From Amycolatopsis cihanbeyliensis (GTDB taxonomy: Bacteria > Actinomycetota > Actinomycetes > Mycobacteriales > Pseudonocardiaceae): DNA of 64,000 bases. The notes under the pieces were generated by a model, which was not told the origin of the DNA, did not search any database, and was given only the letters and a program-made list of their open reading frames with translations. Shown one piece after another: positions 52,681 through 62,400 of the stretch (positions within the stretch are counted from its first letter, which is position 1; each line of letters starts with the position of its first letter). Location: contig NZ_VFML01000001.1 of NCBI RefSeq assembly GCF_006715045.1, positions 4,494,501 through 4,558,500 of the forward strand, read 5' to 3'. The position numbers and the translations under genes are program-made.

Positions 52681-54596
52681 ATGTTCTGCTTGTTCTGCTG
52701 GCGTTCTGGCTGCCGGGTCTGGCCGTGGGCGCGGCGATCCGCCTGCGCGGCTGGACACTGGCCGCGGCGGCGCCCGCGCTGACCTTCGGCACCGTGGCGA
52801 TCGGCATCCTGGTACTCGGCAAGCTGGGCATCACCTGGAACCTGCTGAACATCGCCCTGTGGGCCGGGGTCGTCGCGCTGCTGCTCGGTGCGATCTCCTA
52901 CCTGCTGTACCGGCGCCGCCCGGACCGCGGGGAGGAAGACCAGCCCCGCCCGCTCACCGACCACCTGCTGATCGGCGCGGGCGTTCTCGCCGGGATGGCG
53001 GTCGGTGCCGTGGCCTTCCTGCGCGGCATCGGCGGCCTCGGCCGGATCAGCCAGGAATGGGACGCCTCTTTCCACGCCAACGCGGTCCGCTGGATCGCGG
53101 AGACCGGTTCGGCGCTGCCCTCGAACCTCGGCACCATCGCCAACCAGCCGGACAACGCGGGTTACTTCTACCCGGACACCTATCACGCGCTGCTGGCACC
53201 GCTGTTCGGGATGGCGGGCCTGGATGTGCCGCAGCTGCTCAACATCGCGGCGCTGGCCGTGGTGCTGGCCTGGCCGCTGGGGATCGCCGCGCTGACAGCG
53301 GCCTGGCGGATGCCGCCGCTGGCGGTCGCCGGGGCCGCCGCGATCTCCACCTGGTTCACCGCGTTCCCGTACGACTCGCTGGCCCGCGGTCCACTGTGGC
53401 CGTACGTGGCGGGGGTGGCGCTCGTTCCCGCCGTACTGGCGATCGCCCGTCACCTGCTCGTCCCGCGCGGGCTCGCGGGGCCACTGGGGATCGCGCTGGC
53501 CGTCGCCGGCCTGGTCGGGCTGCACACCAGCCTGGCCTTCGTTGTCACGCCCTACCTGCTGCTGATCCTGGTGGCGGTGCTGATGGGCTGGGAACGCATC
53601 GAGTGGCGCCGCGCGGCTCCCGGGCTGGTGACCACCGTGTTGCTCGGCGGTGCGCTGGCGGCCCCGGTGGCGTTGCCCGCGCTGACCAGCGCCAGCGGGG
53701 TCACCGACGCCACCTGGAAGTCCGAGGCGAGCGTGTCCGAGGGCTTCGGCCAGATGGTCACCTTCTCGCCGATGGCGAGCTTCCCGCAGTGGTGGATCGG
53801 ACTGCCGGCGCTGGCCGGTGTCTTCCTACTGGTCAAGCATCGGCGGATGATGTGGGTGGTCGGCGCCTACCTGCTGTTCGGTGGGCTGTTCGCGGCGACG
53901 GTGTCGATGGAGACCGACCTGATCCACACCCTGACCGGCCCGTTCTACAACGACCACTGGCGGATCGCGGCGCTGGTGCCGCTGGCCGGCGCCGTCGCCT
54001 TCGGCCAGTTCCTTTCCAGCTCGGCGAGCGCGGTGACCGGCAAGCTGACCTCCTGGCGGTCCGGCTGGGACCGGCCGCTGGTGCCGGTGGCCGTGGCCGT
54101 GGCGATCGGTCTGGTCCTCGGCCTGCTCGGCAACGGCGGCTACATCGGCCGTAACGACTCCTGGCTGGCCCGGATCTACACCGACGGCCCGACGGTCAGC
54201 AGCGACGAGCGGGCCGCCTATGAATGGCTGGCCGAGCGGGTGGGGCCGGAGGAGCCGGTGATGAACGACAGCGACGACGGCTCGGTGTGGATGTACGCCC
54301 TCGCCGGGGTTCGCCCGGTGATCTGGACCTACTACGGCCCCGAGGAGGGCAGCGACACCTCGTACCTCGAACGCCATTTCAACGAGCTGGACACCGACGC
54401 CCGGGCGCGTCAGGTGCTGGACGACCTGGGCGTCCGGTACGTGCTGCTCGGCAAGGGCTTCGTGCGGGACAGCAAGGAACGCGCGGAGGCGCTGACCGGG
54501 CTGGACACCGACGACCGGTTCACCGAGGTCTACCGCAATCCCGGTGCGGTGGTGTATGCCATCGAGGGGCAGCGGGACGCGGTCTCCCCGAACTGA
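52677..54596 (+). CDS. DUF6541-type polytopic membrane protein, GT-C-like
   Basis: The 639-residue protein has at least 12 hydrophobic segments up to about residue 485. A soluble C-terminal domain of about 150 residues follows (AYEWLAERVGPEEPVMNDSDDGSVWMYAL, YVLLGKGF). The layout matches DUF6541 proteins and resembles GT-C lipid-linked glycosyltransferases, which have an early periplasmic loop with acidic residues (here ISQEWDASFHANAVRW at about 120). Inferred role: addition of a lipid-donated sugar outside the membrane. It overlaps the flippase by 4 bases. Confidence 0.8.
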   Translation: MNVLLVLLAFWLPGLAVGAAIRLRGWTLAAAAPALTFGTVAIGILVLGKLGITWNLLNIALWAGVVALLLGAISYLLYRRRPDRGEEDQPRPLTDHLLIGAGVLAGMAVGAVAFLRGIGGLGRISQEWDASFHANAVRWIAETGSALPSNLGTIANQPDNAGYFYPDTYHALLAPLFGMAGLDVPQLLNIAALAVVLAWPLGIAALTAAWRMPPLAVAGAAAISTWFTAFPYDSLARGPLWPYVAGVALVPAVLAIARHLLVPRGLAGPLGIALAVAGLVGLHTSLAFVVTPYLLLILVAVLMGWERIEWRRAAPGLVTTVLLGGALAAPVALPALTSASGVTDATWKSEASVSEGFGQMVTFSPMASFPQWWIGLPALAGVFLLVKHRRMMWVVGAYLLFGGLFAATVSMETDLIHTLTGPFYNDHWRIAALVPLAGAVAFGQFLSSSASAVTGKLTSWRSGWDRPLVPVAVAVAIGLVLGLLGNGGYIGRNDSWLARIYTDGPTVSSDERAAYEWLAERVGPEEPVMNDSDDGSVWMYALAGVRPVIWTYYGPEEGSDTSYLERHFNELDTDARARQVLDDLGVRYVLLGKGFVRDSKERAEALTGLDTDDRFTEVYRNPGAVVYAIEGQRDAVSPN

Positions 54597-54627
54597 GTCT
54601 CCTCGCACCGGGCGGACGGCGGGCAGA

Positions 54628-54633
54628 TACAGT
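54628..54633 (+). promoter_or_regulatory. -10 box for a leaderless GT2 transcript
   Basis: TACAGT lies 7 bases before GTG 54641, and no Shine-Dalgarno sequence is present, so the glycosyltransferase probably has its own leaderless start within the cluster. Confidence 0.45.
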
Positions 54634-54640
54634 GAGGTCC

Positions 54641-55384
54641 GTGCGGAATACGGCGGTGGAGGCCGGTCGGATCCTGATCGTGCTTCCCGCACTGAACGAG
54701 CAGGACAGCGTCGGCGCGGTGGTCGGCAAGGTCAGGACGACCGTGCCGGACGCGGCGGTGCTCGTGGTCGACGACGGGTCCGTGGATCGCACCGCACAGC
54801 AGGCCCGCGCGGCCGGTGCCGAGGTGGCGAAACTGGCGGTGAACCTGGGCGTCGGTGGGGCGATGCGCACCGGCTTCCGTTACGCGGTGGCGCACGGCTA
54901 CGACGTCGTGGTGCAGGTGGACGCGGACGGCCAGCACGACGCGGACGAGGTGCGCGCCCTGCTGGACGGGCTGGCCGAGGCGGACGTGGTGATCGGGTCC
55001 CGGTTCGCGGGCAAGGGCAACTACAAGGCCCGCGGCCCGCGCCGGTACGCCATGTGGGTGCTCGGGTTCGTGTTCTCCCGGCTGGCCAAGACCCGGTTGA
55101 GCGACGTCACCTCCGGGTTCAAGGCCGCGGGCCCGCGAGCGGTACGGCTGTTCGCCCGTTACTACCCCGCGGAGTATCTCGGGGACACGGTGGAGTCACT
55201 GGTGCTGGCCATTCGCGCGGGGCTGACCGTGCGGGAGGTGCCGGTGGTGATGCGGGAGCGGGCCTCCGGCAAGCCGAGCCAGTCCCCCGTTCGGGCGGCG
55301 ATCTACCTCGGTCGGGCCGGGCTCGCCCTGCTGCTGGCGCTGGTCCGGAGGCGACCCGCCACGGACTCCTCGGACTCCGCGTAG
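54641..55384 (+). CDS. Family 2 glycosyltransferase, DPM/polyprenyl-phosphate type
   Basis: The 247-residue protein has VLPALNEQDSVGAVV, VVDDGSVDRTAQQA, VNLGVGGAMRTGFRYA and the donor-metal motif VQVDADGQHDADEV, then VIGSRF. This matches dolichol/polyprenyl-phosphate sugar synthases (DPM1-like). Such enzymes charge a polyprenyl phosphate with a sugar that a GT-C protein then uses; the upstream DUF6541 protein would be a natural partner. No terminal membrane anchor is seen. The next gene encodes DUF2304, a common neighbour of this GT2 type. Confidence 0.9.
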   Translation: MRNTAVEAGRILIVLPALNEQDSVGAVVGKVRTTVPDAAVLVVDDGSVDRTAQQARAAGAEVAKLAVNLGVGGAMRTGFRYAVAHGYDVVVQVDADGQHDADEVRALLDGLAEADVVIGSRFAGKGNYKARGPRRYAMWVLGFVFSRLAKTRLSDVTSGFKAAGPRAVRLFARYYPAEYLGDTVESLVLAIRAGLTVREVPVVMRERASGKPSQSPVRAAIYLGRAGLALLLALVRRRPATDSSDSA

Positions 55385-55432
55385 CACACTTGACAGGCAG
55401 GAAGGCACCCGAACAGGAGAGCAGGGGTTGCG

Positions 55433-55852
55433 GTGGCAGGGTGGCAGATCCTCAGCATCGTGATCGCCGGCATCGTGCTGCTCGTCGTGGTCGAGATGAT
55501 GCGGCGGCGCAAGCTGCGCGAGAAGTACGCCGGCATCTGGCTGATCGTCGCGGTCGGCGTGGTGGTGCTCGCCGCGCTGCCCGGTGCCGCCGAGTTCCTC
55601 GCCGGCCTCACCGGCGTGCAGACGGCGTCCAACTTCGTGTTCCTGCTGGCCGGGGTCGTGCTCGCCCTGGTCTGCCTGCACCTGAGCGTGGAGGTCGGGC
55701 ACCTCGAGGAGGAGGTCCGCACCTCGGTCGAGGAGACCGCGCTGCTGCGCTGCGAGCTGGAGGACACCCGGCGCGAGCTGGAGCGCCGGATCACCGAGCT
55801 GAAGTCCGCGCAGGACTCCTCCACCGACTCACCCGTCCAGTCCAGCCACTGA
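55433..55852 (+). CDS. DUF2304 membrane protein
   Basis: The 139-residue protein has three membrane segments (residues 7-21, 36-52, 65-80) followed by a predicted coiled coil (VGHLEEEVRTSVEETALLRCELEDTRRELERR region). DUF2304 proteins sit beside DPM-like GT2 genes in many genomes and may help assemble or localise the glycosyltransferase. Their function is undefined. It begins at GTG 55433, 48 bases after the GT2 stop. Confidence 0.85.
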   Translation: MAGWQILSIVIAGIVLLVVVEMMRRRKLREKYAGIWLIVAVGVVVLAALPGAAEFLAGLTGVQTASNFVFLLAGVVLALVCLHLSVEVGHLEEEVRTSVEETALLRCELEDTRRELERRITELKSAQDSSTDSPVQSSH

Positions 55853-55853
55853 G

Positions 55854-56399
55854 GTGACCGGCCCGGCCGATGCCGTGCTGGCGGCTCCGCCGCGGCTGGG
55901 GCCGGTGCGGGTGCTCGCCATCGACGGGCCGTCCGGCTCGGGCAAGTCCACCCTGGCCGCCGCGGTGCGCGCCGAGTTGCGTGCGCGGGGTGTGCGGGTC
56001 GCGCTGGTCGGCACGGACGACTTCGCCACCTGGACCGACCCGGTGTCCTGGTGGCCGCGACTCGCCGAGGGAGTGCTGGCCAGGCTGGCCGAGGGCGAGC
56101 CCGCCCGCTATCGGCGGATGGACTGGGCCACCGGAACTCCCCGGCTCGGCGACTGGGTGGAGGTCCCGGTGCCCGAGGTGCTCGTCCTGGAAGGCGTGTC
56201 CGCGGGCCGCGCGTCGATCCGCCCGTCACTGTCCGTGCTCTGGTGGTTGCCCGGGCCGGATCCGGCGACCCGGTTGGAGCGTGCCGTCGCCAGGGAGGGG
56301 GAGGGCTCCCGCGGCTACCTCCAGGACTGGCAGGCCTTCGAAAAGGGTTGGTTCGTAGTGGATGCGCCGGATGAGACCGCGTTCCGCTGGATGGACTAG
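55854..56399 (+). CDS. Small uridine-kinase-like P-loop protein
   Basis: The 181-residue protein has Walker A IDGPSGSGKSTLA at about residue 23, the DDF motif of uridine-kinase-like enzymes (VGTDDFATW), and a LVLEGVSAGR strand. R-containing lid segments follow (RLERAVAREGEGSRGYLQDW). The substrate is probably a nucleoside or small sugar-like metabolite; it is not identified. GTG 55854 lies one base after the DUF2304 stop, so it is the last gene of the operon. Confidence 0.82.
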   Translation: MTGPADAVLAAPPRLGPVRVLAIDGPSGSGKSTLAAAVRAELRARGVRVALVGTDDFATWTDPVSWWPRLAEGVLARLAEGEPARYRRMDWATGTPRLGDWVEVPVPEVLVLEGVSAGRASIRPSLSVLWWLPGPDPATRLERAVAREGEGSRGYLQDWQAFEKGWFVVDAPDETAFRWMD

Positions 56400-56620
56400 T
56401 GGTCTTGATCGTCCGCCCCAGTGGTGCGAGATTTCAGCACGTTCAGTGACTGTTTGCCGACTCCGCGGGGTTAGTTCACCGACCACGTAGCGCGATCGTA
56501 ACCTCGCGTGCTTAAGTGAGCGCCCGTTAGCCGCTAGTGTCGGCGACCACACGGAACATCCGGGTGGTCGTGCTGTCGATCACACGGCCCGAACTGAAAC
56601 ACATCTCAAGGGGTGTCACC
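56400..56620 (+). promoter_or_regulatory. Promoter region of the peptide ABC importer operon
   Basis: This 221-base gap has no gene. TAGTGT (56535-56540) is a good -10 about 80 bases before the first ATG. AAGGGG (56608-56613) is the ribosome-binding site. A long untranslated leader is implied; no riboswitch fold was recognised. Confidence 0.45.
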
Positions 56621-58300
56621 ATGCTCCAGACGCGCGTGGCCGGAAGGCGCCGCATCGCCCTGATCGGGCTTGCCGGTGCACTCGCGGTCTCGATGTCCGC
56701 ATGCGCCGAATCCGAACGGGATTCCGGCGGCGAAGGTCAGACCGGAGGCCAGCTCGTGTTCGGGGCCGCGGGTGCCCCGTCGAACTTCGACCCGTTCTAC
56801 GCCTCCGACGGCGAGACCTTCCGGGTCACCCGGCAGATCTACGAGGGCCTGGTCGGCCTCAAGCCCGGCACCTCGGACATCAAGCCGGAGCTGGCCACCG
56901 ACTGGGATCCCAGCGAGGACGGCAAGACCTGGACCTTCACCCTGAAGGAGGGTGTGCAGTTCCACGACGGCACCCCGTTCAACGCCGAGGCCGTATGCGC
57001 GAACTTCGAGCGCTGGTACAACCAGACCGGCGCCGGTGCCACCGCCGCGCTGTCCTACTACTGGATCGAGAACTTCGGCGGGTTCAAGGGTGACGGCAAG
57101 CCCTCGCTGTACGAGTCCTGCACCGCGGAGAACGAGACGACGGTCAAGCTGCAGCTGAGCCGGTTCACCGCCCGGTTCCCGACGATGCTCTCCCAGTCCT
57201 CCTTCGCCATCCAGAGCCCGACGGCGATGGAGAAGTACCAGGCGGACAACGTGAAGGCGCAGGGCGACAGCTTCGTCTTCTCCGAGTACGCGATCGAGAA
57301 CCCGACCGGCACCGGCCCGTTCACGTTCGTCTCCTACGACGAGGCCAACGGCGCCATCGAGCTGGCCCGCAACGAGGAGTACCACGGCGAGAAGGCCAAG
57401 CTGGACAAGCTGATCTTCCGGGTGATCGACGACGAGACCGCGCGCAAGCAGGCACTCGAGGCCGGGGACATCGACGGCTACGACCTGCCGGCCCCCGCCG
57501 ACTGGGACTCGTTGGAGGAGGCCGGGTTCGACCTGATGATCCGCAAGCCCTTCAACATCCTGTACCTGGGCATCACGCAGAAGAACAACCCGGCGCTGCA
57601 GGACCTGAAGGTGCGGCAGGCGCTCGCGCACGCGATCGACCGCGAGACGCTGGTCTCCTCGGTGCTGCCGGAGGGCGCCCAGCCGGCCAACCTCTTCTAT
57701 CCGGAGACGGTCGACGGCTACGCCCAGGACGCGGTGAACTACGAGTACGACCCGGCCAAGGCCAAGCAGCTGCTTGCCGAGTCCGGCCACGAGAACGCGA
57801 ACGTCGAACTCTGGTGGCCGACCCAGGTCACCCGGCCGTACATGCCGAACCCGCAGGGCATCTTCGGTGCCATCCAGGAGGACCTGGAAGCGGCCGGGTT
57901 CACCGTGACCCCGGTCAGCAAGCCGTGGGCCGGTGGTTACCTCGACCAGGTCGAGGTCGCCGACGCGCAGCTGTTCCTGCTCGGCTGGACGGGTGACTAC
58001 AACTCGCCGGACAACTTCATCGGCACCTTCTTCGGCAACCCGGACAACCAGTTCTGGACCCAGGGCTCGCCGTGGGGTGAGGAGCTGGCCAGGCAGCTCG
58101 AGGAGGCCGACTCCACGGTGGACGACGCCGAGCGCAACGCCAAGTACGCGGAGATCAACCGCAAGCTGAAGGCGGAGTACCTGCCTGCGATCCCGATCTC
58201 GCACTCGCCGCCGGCGCTGGTGGTGGCTCCCGAGGTGAAGGGGTTGGTCGCCAGCCCGTTGACCCAGGAGGAGTTCGCCCCGGTCAGCGTCTCCGGCTGA
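56621..58300 (+). CDS. Peptide/nickel-type ABC transporter substrate-binding lipoprotein (SBP_bac_5)
   Basis: The 559-residue protein has a lipoprotein signal with lipobox SMSAC (Cys near residue 27). SBP_bac_5 features follow: FGAAGAPSNFDPFYASDG, LATDWDPSEDGKTWTFTLKEGV, FHDGTPFNAEAVCANFERW, and a C-terminal WTGDYNSPDNFIGTFF block. DppA/OppA-type proteins capture di- or oligopeptides outside the membrane and hand them to the permease pair. ATG 56621 begins the signal peptide with AAGGGG upstream. It is the first of five genes forming a complete importer. Confidence 0.94.
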   Translation: MLQTRVAGRRRIALIGLAGALAVSMSACAESERDSGGEGQTGGQLVFGAAGAPSNFDPFYASDGETFRVTRQIYEGLVGLKPGTSDIKPELATDWDPSEDGKTWTFTLKEGVQFHDGTPFNAEAVCANFERWYNQTGAGATAALSYYWIENFGGFKGDGKPSLYESCTAENETTVKLQLSRFTARFPTMLSQSSFAIQSPTAMEKYQADNVKAQGDSFVFSEYAIENPTGTGPFTFVSYDEANGAIELARNEEYHGEKAKLDKLIFRVIDDETARKQALEAGDIDGYDLPAPADWDSLEEAGFDLMIRKPFNILYLGITQKNNPALQDLKVRQALAHAIDRETLVSSVLPEGAQPANLFYPETVDGYAQDAVNYEYDPAKAKQLLAESGHENANVELWWPTQVTRPYMPNPQGIFGAIQEDLEAAGFTVTPVSKPWAGGYLDQVEVADAQLFLLGWTGDYNSPDNFIGTFFGNPDNQFWTQGSPWGEELARQLEEADSTVDDAERNAKYAEINRKLKAEYLPAIPISHSPPALVVAPEVKGLVASPLTQEEFAPVSVSG

Positions 58301-58310
58301 GCGGACAGCG

Positions 58311-59330
58311 GTGCTTCGATACGCAATTCGGCGGGTCCTGCAGCTCCTGCTGGTGATCGCCGTGCTCTCGGTGCTGCTCTTCGCCTGGCTGCGGGCGCTC
58401 CCGGGAGGGCCGGTCTCGGCCCTCCTGGGGGACCGCGGCACCGCCGAGACACGGGCCCAGCTCGAGGAGGCACTCGGGCTCGACCAGCCGATCTACATCC
58501 AGTACTTCAACTTCGTCGGCAGGGCACTGTCGGGTGACTTCGGTACCTCCACCGGGGTGTCGCCGGGTAAGCCCGCGATGGAGCTGTTCCTGGAGCGGTT
58601 CCCGGCCACCATGGAGCTGAGCCTCGCGGCGATCATGCTCGCGCTGGCCGCGGCGATCCCGCTCGGCTACATGGCGGCACGGCGGCGTGGTGGCTGGCTG
58701 GACAACGTCGGCATCGTCGGTTCGATGATCGGCATCTCGATCCCGATCTTCTTCCTGGCTTTCCTGCTCAAGTACCTGCTGTCGATCAAGCTCGGGCTGC
58801 TGCCGACCGGCGGCAGGCAGTCGGTCGGTATCGACGCGACCAGGGTGACCGGGTTCTTCGTGCTGGACGGGCTGATCACCAGGGAATGGGACGCGGCGCT
58901 GGACTCGCTCAGGCATCTGTTCCTGCCCGCGCTGGCGCTGTCCTCGATCCCGTTCGCGGTGATCTTCCGGATCACCAGGGCCTCGGTGCTGGACGTGATG
59001 GACGAGGACTACGTGCGCACGGCCCGGTCCAAGGGCCTCACCCGGCGGGTGATCCGGGACCGGCACGTGCTGCGCAACGCCATGCTTCCGGTGGTCACCA
59101 CGGTCGGTCTGCAGACCGGCGCGTTGCTGTCCGGGGCGGTGCTGACCGAGACGGTGTTCGCCTGGCAGGGCGTCGGGCAGGCGCTGGCGATCGGGTTCGA
59201 ACGCAAGGACTTCCCGGTGCTGCAGGTGGTCATCATCGCGGCCGCGATGGCCTACGTGCTGGTCAATCTGCTGGTCGACCTGTCGTACGCGGTGATCGAT
59301 CCGCGCATCCGTACCGCGCAGAAAGGGTAG
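58311..59330 (+). CDS. Peptide ABC transporter permease, DppB-like
   Basis: The 339-residue protein has an N-terminal helix starting RYAIRRVLQLLLVIAVLSVLL, the DppB-type GDFGTS loop, then six membrane helices. The EAA loop VRTARSKGLTRRVIRDRHVLRNAMLPVV contacts the ATPases. It forms the import channel with the next gene's product. It starts at GTG 58311, 10 bases after the binding-protein stop. Confidence 0.94.
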   Translation: MLRYAIRRVLQLLLVIAVLSVLLFAWLRALPGGPVSALLGDRGTAETRAQLEEALGLDQPIYIQYFNFVGRALSGDFGTSTGVSPGKPAMELFLERFPATMELSLAAIMLALAAAIPLGYMAARRRGGWLDNVGIVGSMIGISIPIFFLAFLLKYLLSIKLGLLPTGGRQSVGIDATRVTGFFVLDGLITREWDAALDSLRHLFLPALALSSIPFAVIFRITRASVLDVMDEDYVRTARSKGLTRRVIRDRHVLRNAMLPVVTTVGLQTGALLSGAVLTETVFAWQGVGQALAIGFERKDFPVLQVVIIAAAMAYVLVNLLVDLSYAVIDPRIRTAQKG

Positions 59331-59336
59331 TGAGCG

Positions 59337-60299
59337 GTGACGTCGCGTGCGGCAAAGATAGACAGGCTGGCCCAGACGGCGGTGCGGCCACCGGACCCGG
59401 AAGGCGACTCGGACGACGGTTCGAGCGCGGGCGTGAGCCTCGCCGCCTCGGCATGGCGGCGGCTGCGGCGCAACCCGGTGTTCCTCACCGGCGCCACGGT
59501 GATCGGGCTGTTCGTGCTGCTGGCGCTGATCGCGCCGCTGATCGCCCCGCACGATCCGGGGCTGCGGCTGCTGGAGGACCAGGTTTCCCGTGCCCGCAAC
59601 GAGATCCCACCGGGGCAGCCGGGCCACCCGATGGGTGGCGACCAGTACGGCAGGGACTTCTTCTCCCGGATGCTGCTCGGCTCCCAGCAAACCCTGATGG
59701 TGGCCCTGCTGGCCACCGTGATCGGGCTCGGTGGCGGGCTGGTGCTCGGCACGCTGGCCGGCGCGTTCGGCGGCTGGGTGGACACCCTGGTGATGCGGAT
59801 CGTGGACGTGATGCTGTCCATCCCGTCCCTGCTGCTCGCCGTGTCCATCGGTGCGCTGTTCGCGGAGCAGACGCAGTTCACCGTGATCCTCGCGGTGGCG
59901 ATCGTGCAGATCCCGATCTTCGCGCGACTACTCCGCGGCACCATGCTGGGCGTGCGGGAAAGCGACCACGTGCTGGCGGCGCGTTCGCTGGGCGTGAAGT
60001 CGCGATCGATCGTGTTCCGGCACATTCTGCCGAACTCGTTGGGCCCGGTGATCGTGCAGTCCACGCTGGTACTGGCGATCGCGATTCTCGATGCGGCGGC
60101 ACTGTCGTTCCTCGGCCTCGGCGCCGCGGACGATGCGATTCCGGAATGGGGACAGATGCTCGGTAACGCGCAGGACTTCTTCGACAGCCAGCCTCATCTG
60201 GCGTTCTGGCCTGCGGGATGCATCATCGTGGTGGCGCTCGGCTTCACCCTCATGGGCGAGTCGATGCGGGAAGCGCTCGACCCGCGGCAACGGCGGTGA
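59337..60299 (+). CDS. Peptide ABC transporter permease, DppC-like
   Basis: The 320-residue protein has the DppC family's N-terminal RNPVFLTGATVIGLFVLLAL helix and HPMGGDQYGRDFFSRMLLG. The EAA loop HVLAARSLGVKSRSIVFRHILPNSLGP follows. It pairs with the DppB-like permease. GTG 59337 lies 6 bases after the previous stop. The next gene's ATG overlaps its own stop (TGATG). Confidence 0.94.
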   Translation: MTSRAAKIDRLAQTAVRPPDPEGDSDDGSSAGVSLAASAWRRLRRNPVFLTGATVIGLFVLLALIAPLIAPHDPGLRLLEDQVSRARNEIPPGQPGHPMGGDQYGRDFFSRMLLGSQQTLMVALLATVIGLGGGLVLGTLAGAFGGWVDTLVMRIVDVMLSIPSLLLAVSIGALFAEQTQFTVILAVAIVQIPIFARLLRGTMLGVRESDHVLAARSLGVKSRSIVFRHILPNSLGPVIVQSTLVLAIAILDAAALSFLGLGAADDAIPEWGQMLGNAQDFFDSQPHLAFWPAGCIIVVALGFTLMGESMREALDPRQRR

Positions 60300-61297
60300 T
60301 GGCGATGGCACTACTGGAAGTTCGTGACCTCTCCGTCGTTTTCCAGCGCAAGGGCGAGGCGCCGACCGCCGCGGTGGACGGGATCAGTTTCGACGTCGAC
60401 CCGGGGCAGACCGTCGGTATCGTCGGCGAGTCCGGGTGCGGCAAGTCGGTGACCTCGCTGGCGATCATGGGGCTGCTGCCGTCCAGGGGCGCCGAGGTGT
60501 CCGGTTCGGTCTCGTTCGAGGGCGACGAGCTGCTCGGGCTGTCCCAGCGGGCGATGGACGAGCGGCGAGGCAGCGATCTCGGCATGGTGTTCCAGGATCC
60601 GCTCTCCTCGCTGAACCCGGTCGTCCCCATTGGACTGCAGATCACCGAGGTGATCGAGCGGCACCAGGGGATGCGGCGGCGGAAGGCCAGGCTGGAGGCG
60701 GTGGAGCTGCTCAACCGCGTCGGCATCCCGGACCCGGACCGGCGGATCGGCGAGTACCCGCATCAGCTCTCCGGCGGGATGCGGCAGCGGGCGTTGATCG
60801 CGATCGCGCTGGCCTGCAAGCCCAGGCTGTTGATCGCCGACGAGCCGACCACGGCGCTGGACGTGACGATCCAGGCGCAGATCCTGAACCTGCTCGCGGA
60901 ACTGGTTTCCGGCACCGACACCGCGCTGATTATGATCACGCACGACCTCGGCGTGGTGGCCGGGCTGTGCGACACGGTGAACGTGATGTACGGCGGCCGG
61001 ATCGTGGAGCGGGCCGACCGGCACAGCCTGTTCGCCGAGCCGCGGCATCCTTACACGCACGGGCTGCTGGCCTCGATCCCGCGGCTGGACCTGCCTCGGG
61101 GGAACAAGCTGATGCCGATCAGGGGCTCGGTGGCGGACAACATTCCGTGGGACCACGGTTGCGCCTTCGCGCCGCGTTGCCCGAACGCGATCGACCGCTG
61201 CGTCGAGGTGACTCCGGAACTGGTGGAGGATCGGGGCGGGATGCTGCGCTGCCACAACCCGGTCGAGGTCGCGGCGGCGGAGGAGGTGCGTGCATGA
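60299..61297 (+). CDS. Peptide ABC transporter ATP-binding protein, DppD-like
   Basis: The 332-residue protein has Walker [10 protein letters not shown] (about residue 46), Q-loop [12 protein letters not shown], signature [12 protein letters not shown] and Walker [15 protein letters not shown]. The C-terminal oligo_HPY extension has a cysteine motif ([14 protein letters not shown]) that binds an iron-sulfur or metal site in this family. It powers import together with the DppF-like ATPase. ATG 60299 overlaps the DppC stop; ATG 60305 is a possible alternative. Confidence 0.94.
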   Translation: MAMALLEVRDLSVVFQRKGEAPTAAVDGISFDVDPGQTVGIVGESGCGKSVTSLAIMGLLPSRGAEVSGSVSFEGDELLGLSQRAMDERRGSDLGMVFQDPLSSLNPVVPIGLQITEVIERHQGMRRRKARLEAVELLNRVGIPDPDRRIGEYPHQLSGGMRQRALIAIALACKPRLLIADEPTTALDVTIQAQILNLLAELVSGTDTALIMITHDLGVVAGLCDTVNVMYGGRIVERADRHSLFAEPRHPYTHGLLASIPRLDLPRGNKLMPIRGSVADNIPWDHGCAFAPRCPNAIDRCVEVTPELVEDRGGMLRCHNPVEVAAAEEVRA

Positions 61298-62400
61298 CCG
61301 AGCCACTGGTGACCGTGGACGACATGAAGGTGCACTTCCCGATCAAGCGCGGCATCGTGCTCGACCGGACGGTCGGGTACGTGTACGCGGTGGACGGGGT
61401 GAGCCTGGAGATCCAGCGCGGGGAGACCTACGGCCTGGTCGGGGAGTCCGGTTGCGGTAAGACGACCCTCGGCCGCGCGTTACTGCGGCTGGTCGAACCG
61501 ACCAGCGGCACGATGGTCTTCGACGGCGTGAACATGTCGGGCCTCAAGGGCGAACGGCTACGCCGGCTGCGCCGCAGGATGCAGATGGTGTTCCAGGACC
61601 CGCTGTCCAGTTTGGATCCCCGGCAGTCGGTGGAGTCGATCCTGGTCGAGGGCATGCGGGCGCATGACATGGACAGGGACAAGGACTCCACGCACAACCG
61701 GCTGCTGGAGCTGCTGGACGCGGTCGGCCTGCCGCGCAACGCGCTGCGCAAGTACCCGCACGAGTTCTCCGGTGGGCAGCGGCAGCGGATCGGGATCGCC
61801 AGGGCGCTCACCGTCGACCCCGACCTGATCGTCGCGGACGAGCCGGTGTCCGCATTGGACGTCTCGGTGCAGGCGCAGGTGCTGAACCTGATGGAGAACC
61901 TGCAGCAGGAGTTCGGGCTCACCTACCTGGTGATCGCGCACGACCTCGCCGTGGTACGGCACATCTCCGACCGGATCGGGGTGATGTATCTCGGCTCGCT
62001 GGTGGAGGAGTCGGATTCGGACGGCCTCTACAACGAGCCACTGCACCCGTACACCAAGGCGCTGCTGTCGGCGATTCCGGTGCCGGACCCGACCGTGGAG
62101 GACGACCGGGAGCAGATCCTGCTCACCGGGGACCTACCCTCGCCCGCCAACCCGCCTTCCGGCTGCCGGTTCCACACCCGGTGCCCGTGGCGGCAGCCGA
62201 CCCGGTGCGACACCGAGCGTCCGGAACTGCGCGAGCTGGGTAGCGGGCACCGGGTGGCCTGCCACTGGGCTGAGGACATCCAGGCCGGCCGGATCAAGCC
62301 GCACGCGGTGAGTCCGGAACCCGTCGACTCCGACGGCTCGATCTCCCCGGACACCCCACTGATGGGCCCCGCCTCCGTCACCGAAACCCTCGACCACTGA
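61294..62400 (+). CDS. Peptide ABC transporter ATP-binding protein, DppF-like
   Basis: The 368-residue protein has Walker [11 protein letters not shown]-loop [16 protein letters not shown], signature [12 protein letters not shown] and Walker [17 protein letters not shown]-terminal oligo_HPY tail with [15 protein letters not shown] follows. It overlaps the DppD-like gene by 4 bases (ATGA) and completes the five-gene importer. Its stop is immediately followed, base to base, by the end of the convergent MmpL-like gene. Confidence 0.94.
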   Translation: MTEPLVTVDDMKVHFPIKRGIVLDRTVGYVYAVDGVSLEIQRGETYGLVGESGCGKTTLGRALLRLVEPTSGTMVFDGVNMSGLKGERLRRLRRRMQMVFQDPLSSLDPRQSVESILVEGMRAHDMDRDKDSTHNRLLELLDAVGLPRNALRKYPHEFSGGQRQRIGIARALTVDPDLIVADEPVSALDVSVQAQVLNLMENLQQEFGLTYLVIAHDLAVVRHISDRIGVMYLGSLVEESDSDGLYNEPLHPYTKALLSAIPVPDPTVEDDREQILLTGDLPSPANPPSGCRFHTRCPWRQPTRCDTERPELRELGSGHRVACHWAEDIQAGRIKPHAVSPEPVDSDGSISPDTPLMGPASVTETLDH

